64,000 nt of DNA from Vreelandella olivaria. Lineage in GTDB: Bacteria; Pseudomonadota; Gammaproteobacteria; Pseudomonadales; Halomonadaceae. The stretch lies in NCBI GenBank assembly GCA_004295565.1, contig AP019416.1, positions 3,658,001 to 3,722,000 of the forward strand, in the 5' to 3' direction. Below are positions 31,541-42,884 of the stretch, piece after piece (positions within the stretch are counted from its first letter, which is position 1; every line of letters begins with the position of its first letter). Below the pieces are notes generated by a model. The model was not told the origin of the DNA. It did no database searches and worked only from the letters and a program-made list of their open reading frames with translations. Both the position numbers and the translations under genes were made by a program.

Positions 31541-31657
31541 GGGTAATCGCACGTCACTAACTAACTCGACATTGCATATCGAATAATAAGGTGACGTGCC
31601 AACAGGAACTGGCTCACCACTCCTAACGATTGAGTGGCTTTAGACGTGCGATTGCCC
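31541..31657 (+). promoter_or_regulatory. Long-range inverted repeat in the DUF485-actP leader region
   Basis: CAGGGTAATCGCACGTC at 31539-31555 and GACGTGCGATTGCCCTG at 31643-31659 pair over 17 bases with one G-T wobble. The 87-base loop holds a third GACGTGC, a CCACTC/GAGTGG hairpin and a small GCCA/TGGC stem. It ends 67 bases before the DUF485 start. The wider gap 31045-31724 has no gene. It could be a structured leader or a binding region for the acetate regulator. Confidence 0.55.
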
Positions 31658-31724
31658 TGATGGGTCACACGCTATTCCTCGTGAACTTTCCCAACCTTAA
31701 AAATCACAAGTGGAGAGCAACACA

Positions 31725-31994
31725 ATGGCAGACGACAAAACCAATGCTGCTGAATACTGGAAAGCAAACGTCCGGTTAATTTTCGGATGCCTGGCCGTTT
31801 GGGCATTTGTTTCTTACGGATGCGCTATCCTCTTCCGCCCGCTGCTCGCCGGTATCCCGGTTGGCGGCACTGATCTTGGCTTCTGGTTTGCACAACAGGG
31901 CTCAATCCTAACGTTTATCGTGCTGATCTTCTTCTACGCCTGGAAGATGAATAAGCTCGATCAAAAATTGGCCTTGGGGAGTAAGCCGGTATGA
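31725..31994 (+). CDS. DUF485 membrane protein (YjcH-like)
   Basis: Small two-helix membrane protein of 89 residues, unbroken, the usual partner cotranscribed with ActP-type symporters. Helices [20 protein letters not shown] and [20 protein letters not shown], then the positive tail [13 protein letters not shown]. The ATG at 31725 has GGAGAG upstream. It overlaps the symporter start by four bases. Confidence 0.93.
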   Translation: MADDKTNAAEYWKANVRLIFGCLAVWAFVSYGCAILFRPLLAGIPVGGTDLGFWFAQQGSILTFIVLIFFYAWKMNKLDQKLALGSKPV

Positions 31995-33772
31995 GCCAGT
32001 TTGCAATTAACTTACTGTTCGTCGGCGCCTCCTTTGCCTTATATATAGGCATTGCGATTTGGGCGCGCGCCGGCTCAACGAAAGACTTCTATGTCGCAGG
32101 TGGTGGGGTACACCCCATCACTAACGGTATGGCCACCGCGGCCGACTGGATGTCAGCGGCATCGTTTATTTCCATGGCGGGTCTGCTGGCCTCGGGTGGC
32201 TACGCCAACTCCACCTTCCTCATGGGCTGGACTAGGTGGCTACGTTATCCTCGCGATGTTGTTAGCACCTTACCTGCGTAAGTTTGGTAAGTTCACCGTG
32301 CCTGACTTCATCGGTGACCGCTTCTACAGCAACACCGCTCGCCTGGTGGCGATCGTGTGCTTGATTGTGGCCTCGGTTACCTACGTTATCGGTCAAATGA
32401 CCGGTGCGGGCGTGGCTTTCTCGCGTTTCCTTGAAGTCAGCAACACCTGGGGAATCTGGTTAGCCGCGCTGATCGTTTTCCTCTACGCCGTATTTGGTGG
32501 CATGAAAGGCATTACCTATACACAGGTAGCTCAGTACATCGTTCTCATCATCGCTTACACCATTCCTGCGGTGTTTATTGCCTTCCAATTGACCGGCAAC
32601 CCGATTCCGATGTTCGGTATGTTCAGTACGCATACTGAATCCGGCATTCCGCTGCTGGCTAAATTGGATGACGTGGTGAGCGCGCTGGGCTTCCGCGACT
32701 ACACGGCCGATGTGGACAACAAGCTCAACATGGTGCTGTTCACCCTGTCGCTGATGGTCGGTACTGCCGGTCTACCCCACGTTATTATCCGCTTCTTCAC
32801 GGTACCGAAAGTGGCCGATGCCCGTTGGTCTGCCGGTTGGGCGCTGGTGTTCATCGCACTGCTTTACCTGACCGCGCCAGCCGTTGGTTCAATGGCACGC
32901 CTTAACCTGGCGACCACCGTCTACCCCGAGATGGCGGGGCAGGTTGAGAACTACGAAGAGGCTGCGCGAAACCCGATTCTGTACGAAGAGCGTCCAGACT
33001 GGGTGCGTACATGGGAAGAAACAGGCCTGATCAACTTTACAGACCTCAACAACGATGGCCGCATCCAGATGTATAATGATGCTGCTGACTTCTCTGACCG
33101 TGGCTGGAAGGCAACGAACTCACCGTTAACAACGATATCCTGGTACTCGCCAACCCGGAGATTGCCAATCTTCCCGGCTGGGTTATTGGTTTGATTGCAG
33201 CCGGTGGTATTGCGGCGGCACTCTCTACCGCAGCAGGCTTGCTGTTGGCAATTTCTTCCGCGATCAGTCACGATTTGATTAAAACCATGATCAACCCCAA
33301 GATCACCGAAAAAGGCGAGATGTTGGCGGCGCGAATCTCCATGGGTGGCGCGATACTACTGGCCACCTACCTGGGGCTTAATCCGCCAGGGTTTGCGGCA
33401 CAAACGGTGGCGTTGGCCTTTGGTATCGCTGGCGCTTCGCTCTTCCCAGCGCTGATGATGGGTATCTTCTCCAAGCGGATGAACAGCTCAGGGGCGGTTG
33501 CCGGGATGTTGGCAGGCTTGATTTGTACGCTGCTGTACATCTTCACTTACCTGGGCTGGTTCTTTATTCCCGATACCAACATGCTGGCCAACACCGCGGA
33601 TAATTGGATCTTCGGTATTTCGCCGCTCTCCTTCGGTGCCGTAGGCGCGATGATCAACTTCGCCGTTGCCTTCGCGGTCTCCAGAGTGACCGCTGCACCG
33701 CCGCAGGAAATTCAGGATCTGGTGGAAAGCGTTCGCTATCCGAAAGGTGCTGGTATGGCGATCGATCATTAA
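31991..33772 (+). CDS. actP: Cation/acetate symporter, ActP family
   Basis: Sodium:solute symporter of about 594 residues that likely imports acetate or another short monocarboxylate. Seen: [93 protein letters not shown]. There is a long insertion before the C-terminal half ([28 protein letters not shown]) found in the VC_2705 subfamily rather than E. coli ActP. Frame breaks near 32235 and 33110. Overlaps the DUF485 stop. The crbS and acs genes nearby support acetate use. Confidence 0.92.
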
Positions 33773-33830
33773 GTCATAATCCCTCCTGGCGGCGATTGAC
33801 TGTTGTGATGCCGCTTAGGAATTGACCTTA

Positions 33831-33865
33831 CCATCGGGCTTCCTTAGGGAGGCCCGATGGCTTTA
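33831..33865 (+). terminator. Terminator-like hairpin after actP
   Basis: CCATCGGGC and GCCCGATGG form a perfect 9-bp stem with further inner pairing, followed by CTTTATAG. It is 59 bases after the actP stop. The T tract is weak. Confidence 0.6.
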
Positions 33866-33904
33866 TAGATAGCTTTTATAGACGGCTTTTTGAAAGGATA
33901 TTTT

Positions 33905-34412
33905 ATGATATGGCATTTGATCGCCGCTGTTTTTGCCGGTCTTGCGGCGGCAGGGATTGGCTTAATACTTCGGTCACTGAGCGGTAAGCGACTCCCCAAG
34001 TGGATCGTACCGGTGTGTGGCGGGCTGGGCATGCTGGGCTATCAAATCCAGGTCGAGTACAGCTGGTTTGAGCATAAGCAGGCGCAGCTTCCTGAGACCG
34101 CGACAGTCATTTCCACCGAAAGCAGCACGGCGGTATGGCGCCCATGAATCTGCCATTCCCATGACCACCAAGTTCAGCATGATCGACAGTGACAATATTC
34201 GTATGAGCGAGCAGGATGGCGCCCGCTTGGCAGAATTTATCCTTTATCAGTTTGAACGCCACCACACCGATATTTTGATCACCCAGCCCTACTTACTCAA
34301 TTGCGATAACCGCGAGTTGGTACCGCTGGATGAAGAGACCCGCGAACCGATTCTGGAAGAGATTCGCACGCTGCGCGAAACATCACCGCTGCTCAACAAC
34401 GTTTGCACATAG
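33905..34412 (+). CDS. Small membrane protein of unknown function
   Basis: About 169 residues after repairing a frame break near 34140. I do not recognise the family. The N-terminus has a helix LIAAVFAGLAAAGIGLILRS and a second weak hydrophobic stretch (WIVPVCGGLGMLGYQIQVEY), then a soluble acidic part (MIDSDNIRMSEQDGARLAEF, REPILEEIRTLRE). AAAGG precedes the ATG at 33905. It sits between actP and crbS on the same strand, so a link to the acetate module is possible but unproven. Confidence 0.75.
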
Positions 34413-34518
34413 ACAAATAAACAGCCCGTGGTACAAACGGTCGTACACGACCCGCTGTTTCGCCTAGAATGAAGCCTTTTGACTGGCGCACGTTAAACAC
34501 TCTGGCGGGGAGAAAGGC

Positions 34519-37500
34519 ATGTTTCACGGCGGGCTACTGGTAGCGGTTTCGTTACTCTACATTGCCGTTCTATTCGGCATCGCTTGGTACGGTGACCGCC
34601 GTGCACGCACCCATGGCGCCACCCGTCGGCGCCCGATTATCTATAGCCTGGCGCTGGCTATTTACTGCACCTCCTGGACGTTTTACGGCGCGGTTGGCCA
34701 AGCCGCCACCGCGGGCTGGTCGTTTGCGAGCATCTTCGTCGGGCCGATTTTAACGTTCTTACTGTTCTGGCCGGTGTTGGCCAAAATGATCCGCGTCGCC
34801 AAGCATCAAAACGTTACCTCGATTGCCGACTTTATTGCCTCTCGTTACGGCAAGACCCAGTCGCTGGCCGCCTTTGCCAGCCTGGTCGCACTCGTCGGCA
34901 CCCTGCCCTACATCGCGCTACAGTTAAAAGCGGTATCCACCACTTTTAGCGTACTCACCGATGCCACCGACGTGACCCATACGCCGCTATTTGGCGATAC
35001 GGCCTTCTACGTGGCGATTGTGATGGCGATTTTCGCGATTCTATTTGGCACCCGCCACACCGATGCCACCGAACACCACGAAGGCTTAATCCACGCCGTG
35101 GCGTTCGAATCGCTGGTCAAGCTGCTGGCCTTCGTCGTACTCGGCGCCTTTGTCACCTGGGGCATGTTTGATGGCCTGGGTGAGCTGATGGGGCATGCCG
35201 AAAGCCAGCTCGAACTCCAGCGCCAGTTGGCCAACCAGGATTTTGGCCAGAGTTTCTGGGCACAAACGTTGCTGGCGATGCTGGCGATTCTGTGCCTGCC
35301 CCGCCAGTTCCATGTGGCGGTGGTGGAGAATATTCACCCTGACGACGCCACCAAAGCCCGCTGGCTGTTCCCGCTCTACCTGCTGGCGATTGCCTTTTTG
35401 TGGTGCCGCTTGCCGCCGCTGGTCTGCTGCTGTTTTCCGAAAGCGGCGTAGAGCCCGACACCTACGTGCTGGCGCTATCCATGGCCTCAGGCCATCAGTG
35501 GTTAACGCTACTTACCTTTATCGGCGGTTTCTCGGCGGCAACGGGCATGGTGATTGTTGCCGCCGTCGCGGTGTCGATCATGATTTCCAACGAAATCGTG
35601 ATCCCGGCGCTATTCCGGCTACGCTGGTTTGATACCAAGGCGCGGGATTATGGTCGTTTGGTGCTGCGCGCACGGCGCTTAACCATCGTTGCCGTCCTGG
35701 CCATGGCCTACGGCTTCTACCAGTTGATTGCCGAATTCACCTCGCTGGCCTCGATTGGCATGCTCTCGTTCGCCGCCGCCGCCCAGTTCGCCCCGGCGCT
35801 GATTGGCGGGCTCTACTGGAAGCGCGGTAACCGGCTTGGGGTGATTGTCGGTATGAATGCGGGCTTCGCCATTTGGGCCTATAGCCTGTTGATGCCGGCG
35901 ATGATCAACGCGGGCGTACTGCCCTCCGTTTGGCTTGACGGTGGCCCGCTGGGGCTTAACTGGCTATCGCCCACGACGCTGTTCGGCCTCAACTTGGGCG
36001 ACAGCTTTACCCACGGGGTCATGCTCTCCCTCGGGGTTAACCTGTTCTGCTACATTTTTGTTTCCCAGGTCACTTCGCAGCGGGTAGTGGAGCGTATTCA
36101 GGCCTCGCTGTTCGTCGATAGCGTGGAGACACGTCAAACCTCGGTTAACCGCCCCTGAATGGGGCGACCACCGTTGGCGATTTAAAAGTCCTCTGTGAAC
36201 GTTTTCTAGGCGCCGGCCAAGTAGACCGCGCCTTTGAAGACTACGCCCGTCGGGTGGGTAAACCGCTGGATGACGGCACCCGCGCCTCAATCGATATTAT
36301 CCAGTTTACAGAGCGCTTTCTGGCCTCGGTGCTGGGCGCTTCATCGGCACGTATCGTGGTTAACTCGGCGCTTCAGGGGCGTGGCATCGGCATCTCGGAT
36401 GTCATCTCGATTGTCGATGAGGCCTCACAGGTGCTTGAGTTCAACCGGGCGCTGCTCCAGGCCACCATTGAAAACATTAACCAGGGTATCAGCGTGGTCG
36501 ACCAGAACCTGCGCCTGGTGGTGTGGAACCAGCGCTATCTGGAACTCTTCCGCTTCCCTGACCATTTGATTCGCGTCGGTGCGCCCATTGATCGCATTTT
36601 CCGCTACAACGCCCACAACGGCGAGTATGGCCCCGGTGACCCGGAAGAGCACGTGCAGCTACTGCTCGACAATATCCGCGAAGGCCAGCCCCACCGCTAC
36701 GTGCGCTACCGCCAGGATGGCAGCGTGCTGGAGGTGCAGGGCAATCCCATGCCCGGCGGCGGCTTTGTGTATACCTATCAGGATATTACCCAGCAGAAGC
36801 GCATCGAAGAGGCGCTGATTCGCTCGGAAAACAATATCCGTATCTACACCGACAACGTGCCCGCGCTGATTGCCTACTTCGACAAAGAGTGCCGTTACCT
36901 ATTTACCAACCGCGCCTACGAGCAGGCGTTCAATATTGACCGTAACGCCGTTATTGGCCGCCGCTTTGAAGACGTGCTGCCGATAAAACAGGCAGAGGAG
37001 CGCACCCCTGGGTGAACCGCGCGCTTAACGGTGAGCGAGTCAGCTTTGAAGTCTCGCTGCGGGTCAACGAGGCCATGCGCTATATGCTGGTCACTTACAC
37101 GCCGCACTTTGGCGACAGCCAGGCAATCCTGGGCTTCTTTGCGCTCTATCAGGATATTACCGAACGCCGTCAGGCGGAGATTGCCCTTAAAGAGACCAAC
37201 GAAACCCTTGAGGAGCGTGTACGCGAGCGCACCCAAGCGCTATCCGAAGCCAACGCGGCGCTGCGCCAGGAGAACCGGGTACGCGCCGAGGCGGAGCTTG
37301 CGCTGCGCCAGGCTAAGCAGCTAGCGGAAGATGCCAACGCCTCTAAGACACGCTTTTGGCCGCGGCCAGCCACGACTTGCTGCAGCCGCTTAACGCGGCA
37401 CGGCTATTTACCTCTGCGCTGATGCAGAACGTGACCACCACCGACACCCAGCGCATCGTTGGCCATATCGACAACTCGCTGCAGGCCGCCGAGGAGCTGC

Positions 37501-38458
37501 TGAGCACCCTGCTGGATATCTCCAAGTTGGACGCAGGCGCCTTAACGCCGCGACGCAGTCACTTTGCCCTGGCCGACATCTTCCGCCCGCTACGCGCCGA
37601 GTTTGAGGTGATGGCGGACGATCGGGGACTGGATTTAGACGTCGTACCAACCCAGCTCTGGGTCGACTCAGATCCGCAAATGCTTCGCCGCATTGTGCAG
37701 AACTTCCTCTCCAACGCCATTCGCTATACCCAAGAGGGGCGCGTACTGCTGGGCTGTCGCCGCCAAAATGGCTGGCTCTCCATTGAAGTATGGGACAGCG
37801 GCCCCGGCATTCCTGAGTCCAAATTAACGGAGATTTTCCAGGAGTTCCGACGCTTGGATCAGGTTTCCCGCCATAAAGAGAGTGAGAAAGGGTTGGGCCT
37901 GGGGCTGTCAATTGCTGACCGTATGAGCCGGGTGCTGAATCACCCCATAAAAGTCCGCTCGACGGTCGGCAAAGGCGCGGTTTTCTCGGTTAGTGTGCCG
38001 ATCGTTACCGCCAGTGAGGCGAGCAGTACCGAGCAGGAGCCGCAGGCGAGGCGAGGCAGCCATAAGCTGAGCGGTACGCGGATTGTGTGTATCGACAACG
38101 AGACGCTGATTCTGGAAGGCATGACCGCCATGCTGAGCGGCTGGGGCTGCGAAGTGTTTACCGCCACCAGTATCGGCGGGGCCAAATCGATCCTACGCAA
38201 TATGGACGGCGACCCTGACGCTATTCTGGCGGACTACCACCTGGATAACGAAGTCACCGGGTTAATGGCGCTGGAAGCGCTCAGCGAGCGTTTTGAGGGG
38301 GGCGGTACCGGGGATTGTGATTACCGCTGACCGTACCGAGGCGGTGGCCGAAGAGATCAAGCGGGCGGGCTATCAGCTGCTACTCAAGCCGGTTAAACCC
38401 GCGGCGCTGAGGGCGCTACTGACGCGCACCCTGCAGGCCAATCGCGCGGCGCGTTAAG
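34519..38458 (+). CDS. crbS: Sensor histidine kinase with symporter-like N-terminus (CrbS/MxtR type)
   Basis: Hybrid kinase of about 1313 residues. Domains in order: sodium:solute symporter-like membrane domain (1-560, e.g. ICTSWTFYGAVGQ-type block CTSWTFYGAVGQAAT, SIADFIASRYGKTQSLA), two PAS domains (about 640-890, VWNQRYLELFRFPDHLIRVG and VPALIAYFDKECRYLFTNRA), coiled coil (LEERVRERTQALSEANAALR), HisKA with ASHDLLQPLNAARLFTSAL, HATPase (FLSNAIRYT, DSGPGIP, GLGLGLSIADRMSR), and a receiver with the acceptor in ILADYHLD and LLKPVKP. CrbS senses acetate-linked state and drives acs. ATG at 34519 with GGGGAGAAAGG. Frame breaks near 35400, 36160, 37010, 37355 and 38300. Confidence 0.93.
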
Positions 38459-38503
38459 CGCGCCGCGGTTGTAAGCAGGCGATGCTTGCTGTTGGCTCCT
38501 GGC

Positions 38504-39166
38504 TTAGGAAACGACTTTCGGCGGCTCGACCTCAAGTTTCTGCGCCGCGATCACCGCTTGGGTACGCGAGTGCACGCCCAGCTTACGTAGAATCGCTGTT
38601 ACGTGGGCCTTGATGGTCGCTTCAGAGACGCTCAGTTCGTAAGCAATCTGTTTATTCAACAGGCCTTCGGTGAGCATATTCAAGACGCGGAATTGCTGGG
38701 GCGTCAGCGAGGCAATCGCCTCGGCAAAGCGCGACTCCTCTTCGCTGGTCTCTTCCAGCACGTTGGCCAACGCCTCTGGCAACCACACTTCGCCCTCCAG
38801 GATTTCTCCTACGGCCTCAGCAATTAGTTGTAGCGACGATGATTTGGGGATAAAACCCGACGCGCCGTAGTCAATAGCACGACGCACCACGTAGGGCTCA
38901 TCGCTGCCGGATACCACCGCCACGGGAATATCGGGCATTTGGCCACGTAATTGGATCAAGCCTGAGAAGCCGTGGGCTCCCGGCATATGAAGATCGAGCA
39001 GAATCAAGTCGGCATCAGGATGGCGATTCACCACATCAGTGGTGGCTTCCATGGTGTCCGCTTCGACAATCTCCGCCTGGGGGGCCAACTGGCGTAACGC
39101 TTGGGTCAGCGCTGCACGAAACAGCGGGTGATCGTCAGCGACGATAAACTTATGAGCTACTGCCAT
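38504..39166 (-). CDS. crbR: LuxR family response regulator (CrbR/ErdR type)
   Basis: Response regulator of 220 residues, unbroken. Receiver: VADDHPLFRAALTQALRQLA, phospho-acceptor LILLDLHMPGAHGFSGL, lysine in GFIPKSSSLQLI. LuxR helix-turn-helix: LTPQQFRVLNMLTEGLLNKQ then IAYELSVSEATIKAHVTAIL. CrbR-type regulators activate acs in Vibrio and Pseudomonas with CrbS. It converges on crbS with a GC-rich inverted repeat between them and lies upstream of acs on the same strand. Confidence 0.92.
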   Translation of the reverse strand: MAVAHKFIVADDHPLFRAALTQALRQLAPQAEIVEADTMEATTDVVNRHPDADLILLDLHMPGAHGFSGLIQLRGQMPDIPVAVVSGSDEPYVVRRAIDYGASGFIPKSSSLQLIAEAVGEILEGEVWLPEALANVLEETSEEESRFAEAIASLTPQQFRVLNMLTEGLLNKQIAYELSVSEATIKAHVTAILRKLGVHSRTQAVIAAQKLEVEPPKVVS

Positions 39167-39314
39167 GGATATTCCTCCGGTTCCTCGAGCAGCGGGGTTG
39201 TCTGCCGCCGCGACGCTAGGCTCTTACGGTTGTGAAGCATGGTACCCCATGGGCTTCATCATGCCCAAGCATCACATGCACAATTTATAATAGATCGTTC
39301 ATCCGAGTGAAACA

Positions 39315-39342
39315 CGTATCTATAAACGCGTATCTATAAACA
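39315..39342. repeat. Two-unit 14-bp tandem repeat
   Basis: CGTATCTATAAACG is followed at once by CGTATCTATAAACA. It lies between crbR and the acs terminator, in the crbR upstream region. It could be a paired binding site or random duplication. Confidence 0.55.
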
Positions 39343-39345
39343 CGA

Positions 39346-39373
39346 CCGTGCCGACCTACTCAGGTCGGCACGG
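39346..39373 (-). terminator. Rho-independent terminator after acs
   Basis: CCGTGCCGACCT and AGGTCGGCACGG form a perfect 12-bp stem with a four-base loop. It lies 54 bases after the acs stop on the minus strand, followed there by TCGTGTTTATAG, so the T tract is loose. Confidence 0.8.
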
Positions 39374-39426
39374 TTTACGAGATAAACAGGCCTGATTAGG
39401 CTAAACAGCCTATAGCAGTGTCGCCC

Positions 39427-41377
39427 TTACTGATTGGCGCGGTGCTCAATCAGTTCATCGACCACCGAGGGATCCGCCAGCGTACTGGTGTCACCCAAGC
39501 CATCACACTCGTTGGCAGCAATCTTGCGCAGAATACGGCGCATGATTTTTACCCGAGCGGGTTTTCGGCAAGCCTGGCGCCCACTGAATGACATCCGGCG
39601 ACGCAATCGGGCCAATATCCTTGCGCACCCACTGGGTCAGCTCTTTTTTGAGCTCATCTGTCGGGTCGATACCGTCATTCAGGGTGACATAAATATAGAT
39701 GCCTTGTCCCTTAATATCGTGTGGGAAGCCAACAACGGCTGCTTCCGCAACGGCACTATGGGCCACCAGAGAGGACTCAATCTCAGCGGTGCCCATGCGG
39801 TGACCCGAAACGTTCAGAACATCATCCACACGGCCAGTGATCCAGTAGTAACCATCCTCATCGCGACGACAGCCGTCACCGGTGAAGTACATACCGTCGT
39901 AGGTCGAGAAGTAGGTCTGGACAAAACGCTCGTGGTCACCCCAAATAGAGCGCGCCTGCCCCGGCCAGGCGTCGAGAATCACCAGATTGCCTTCAGTGGC
40001 GCCTTCCAGTTGTTTGCCTTCGTTATCGACCAGCGCGGGCTTCACACCGAAGAACGGCACCGTCGCAGAACCAGGCTTAAGCGGCGTGGCGCCCGGCAGT
40101 GGGGCAATCATGATGCCGCCGGTTTCGGTTTGCCACCAGGTATCCACAATCGGGCATTTCTCGTTGCCGATAACGCGGTAGAACCACTCCCAGGCCTCCG
40201 GATTAATCGGTTCGCCCACTGAGCCGAGCAAGCGCAGGCTATCGCGCTTGCTGGAGTCCATGACGTTTTCGCCATGAGCCATTAGGGCACGCACCGCAGT
40301 GGGCGCAGTGTAAAGAATATTAACGTTGTGCTTATCAACGATATCCCCCATCCGGCCATGGGTGGGATAGCTGGGCACGCCCTCAAACATTAGTGTGGTC
40401 GCGCCATTGGCCAAGGGGCCATAGACGATATAGCTGTGCCCGGTGACCCAGCCAACATCCGCGGTGCACCAGTAAATTTCACCCTCTTGATAGTCAAACA
40501 CGTACTGGTGGGTCATGGCAGCATAGGTCAGATAGCCACCGGTGGTGTGCTTCAGACCTTTAGGCGCACCGGTAGAACCGGAGGTGTAGAGAATAAACAG
40601 CGGGTCTTCGGCGCCCATGGCTTCCGGTTCACACTCGCTGGACTGCTTGTCGACCAGCTCGTCAAACCAGATATCGCGGCCCTCTTTCCAGTCGATCTCA
40701 CCGCCGGTGCGCTTCACCACCAAGACGTTTTTGCACACGTCAGTACCTTCGCGGGTCAGCGCGGCATCCACGTTCTCCTTCAGCGGCACGTGCTTGCCAC
40801 CGCGCACCGACTCATCGGCGGTAATCACCAGCTTGGAGTCGGCGCCGATAACACGCTGGGCAACGGCGTCCGGCGAGAAGCCACCAAAGACAACCGAGTG
40901 AACGGCCCCGATACGCGAGCAGGCCAGCATCGCCATGGCGGCTTCTGGAATCATTGGCATATACAGCGTGACGGTATCGCCTTTACCGATACCCAGCTCT
41001 TTCAGCGCATTGGCCAGCTGATTCGTGCGTGCATAGAGTTCACGATAGGTAATATGTTTGGAGTCATCGGGATTGTCGCCTTCCCAAATGATCGCCGTCT
41101 GATCACCACGCTTTTCAAGATGGCGGTCAAGGCAATTGGCACTCACATTCAGTAGGCCATCTTCAAACCAACGAATATCGACATTGTCACGCGCAAAGGA
41201 GGTATTTTTGATTTTAGTGGGCGCTTTAATCCAGTCCAGACGCTTGGCCTGCTCGGCCCAGAAGCCTTCCGGGTCGTCCATCGACTGCTGATACATGGCC
41301 TCATATTTGGCTTTATCGGCCCAGGCATTGGCGGCGAAATCATCGCGCACCGGATAGACGTTCTGTTGATCGCTCAT
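39427..41377 (-). CDS. acs: Acetyl-CoA synthetase
   Basis: AMP-forming enzyme making acetyl-CoA from acetate, about 650 residues. Seen: [20 protein letters not shown], adenylation motif [75 protein letters not shown], and the regulatory lysine in [16 protein letters not shown] frame break near 39560 splits the last 60 residues. ATG at 41377 with GAGG upstream. Downstream of crbR on the same strand, consistent with CrbS/R control. The 195 bases upstream (41378-41572) hold the promoter; no site could be assigned. Confidence 0.97.
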
Positions 41378-41572
41378 AAAATTGCCTCTGTCCGTGAAAA
41401 TGCATTCTCTAAGAAACTGTAGTCGATACGACTATTTATGGGGCCTAATTGGCCATTATCGTAAGTATCGACTGCCATTAATGTTCCCCTAGCATAAACC
41501 TCCTCGCGCAGGCTTCCCTTTAGACATTGGTATTATCATTTTTTATATAAAAAACAAAGATTTATAAACAAA

Positions 41573-42120
41573 TTACGAGACAGCTTCCGGCCTGTAGACC
41601 AAGGTCTTAGCGCAGTGTCGACAGCGGTAGCGACGCCCATTTACCACTAAAGCATGACGCCTCGGGGTAAATTGATGAAAGCGGCAATCGCACTGGTAAC
41701 GATAAGGTGCGGACTGCGCCTGCTTAATATCAAATCGATGGGTAACACTGGGCACTAAACCAAACAGGTCGCGCATGACCGTTTTCCACTCGCGGCCGTG
41801 GGGTTTCAGACGTGGGCCATTGTCCAAATGAAATACCAGCCAGTGCGCCATTTCATGGGGAATCACCTCATCAAAAAACGCCGGGCGGTTTTCATTCAGC
41901 AGTACCGGATTAAAACGTAAACCGCCGTGCCCAGGTGCGCCTGCCCGGCTGACGCGCCGCGCAGGTTAAACCACACTTTTGGCGCAGGCAGGGACGGGCA
42001 CACTTCACAGCAGCGCTGCCATGCCTGCTCAACGCGAACCCGCGCGGCCTGGTGCAGCGCCGTTTCCGACATGGCTGCCAATTCAGCGGCAGGCCAAGGG
42101 GGCAGTGGTAATGTCTTCAT
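41573..42120 (-). CDS. sprT: SprT-like metallopeptidase family protein
   Basis: About 182 residues. The zinc site is VIPHEMAHWLVFHLDN (HExxH), with the C-terminal zinc-ribbon cysteines YQCDCRFHQF and YRCRHCAKTLVYRP. The length and order match bacterial SprT. Function in bacteria is not well defined; eukaryotic Spartan cleaves DNA-protein crosslinks. ATG at 42120. Frame break near 41915. Divergent from the UPF0149 gene. Confidence 0.92.
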
Positions 42121-42183
42121 TAGTGATAAACTAGCCGTTAAAGATAACCATTGATGAATGTTTGTATTAACGAGGCTTTACTC

Positions 42184-42842
42184 ATGGCAGAGCGCAGCGA
42201 TACGCCTGAAACGAACACGCCCCGCAGCCACTGCTCGAGGATGAGCAGTTGGATAGATTGGACGACTTCCTCGATTCAGATCAAGTGGATGAAGACGCCC
42301 TGGATCTGATCTCCGCCCATGGTTTTTTAGTGGCCCTTGCGGTAGCCCCCAGCGAAGTGCCCACCACCCAGTGGCTGGCGGAGCTATTCCAGGGTGAGCC
42401 GCGCTACACCGACGATGCCGAGCGCGATGAGATTACCACCCTGCTCACGCTACTGCGCGACAATGCGGTGGCGGTACTCGAGCAAGGCGGCTTACCGGAA
42501 CTCCCCTTTGAACTCACTCTGGGCGGTGAACCTGCCGAAGAGACGCCGATTGGCGATTGGTGTGCGGGCTTTATGGAGGGCGTCTTCAGCGACGAGAGCG
42601 CCTGGTTCCAGGACGATGAAGAGGCCGCCGCCACTCTACTGCTGCCGTTTATGCTGCTCTCTGGACTGTTCGACGATGAGCCGGACATGGCCGAGCTGGC
42701 CAAGGATCAAGCGCGCCAGGAGTCACTGGTAGTACAGTTGCCGGAACTGGTGTTAGATCTTTACCTGCACTACCGCGTGCCCCAGGAAACGCCCAAACCC
42801 AAACCGCGCAAAAAAACGCCTGCAAAAGGCAAAAAGCGCTAG
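42184..42842 (+). CDS. UPF0149 (YgfB/YecA-like) family protein
   Basis: About 219 residues, acidic, function unknown. Seen: LDRLDDFLDSDQVDEDALDL, ISAHGFLVALAVAPSEVPT, IGDWCAGFMEGVFSDESAWF, LLLPFMLLSGLFDDEP, and a lysine-rich tail (KPRKKTPAKGKKR). The family includes YgfB, which in Pseudomonas affects ampD-linked regulation. The ATG at 42184 is used; a frame break near 42220 splits the first 12 residues. Confidence 0.85.
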
Positions 42843-42884
42843 CTGCTTCGATAGAAACGTAGGTAAGCACGTAGGCATACGACG

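Noticed and set aside
34519-36158. Separate sodium:solute symporter gene
   Set aside because: The symporter-like domain continues into PAS and kinase domains after repairing frame breaks, so it is the N-terminus of the sensor kinase.
38450-38470. Terminator between crbS and crbR
   Set aside because: CGCGGCGCG and CGCGCCGCG pair well around TTAAG but overlap the crbS stop and lack a T tract, so I did not list it as a terminator.
40436-41155. Long open frame on the plus strand opposite acs
   Set aside because: It is the complement of the strongly conserved acs gene in a GC-biased region; no start signal and no recognisable protein.
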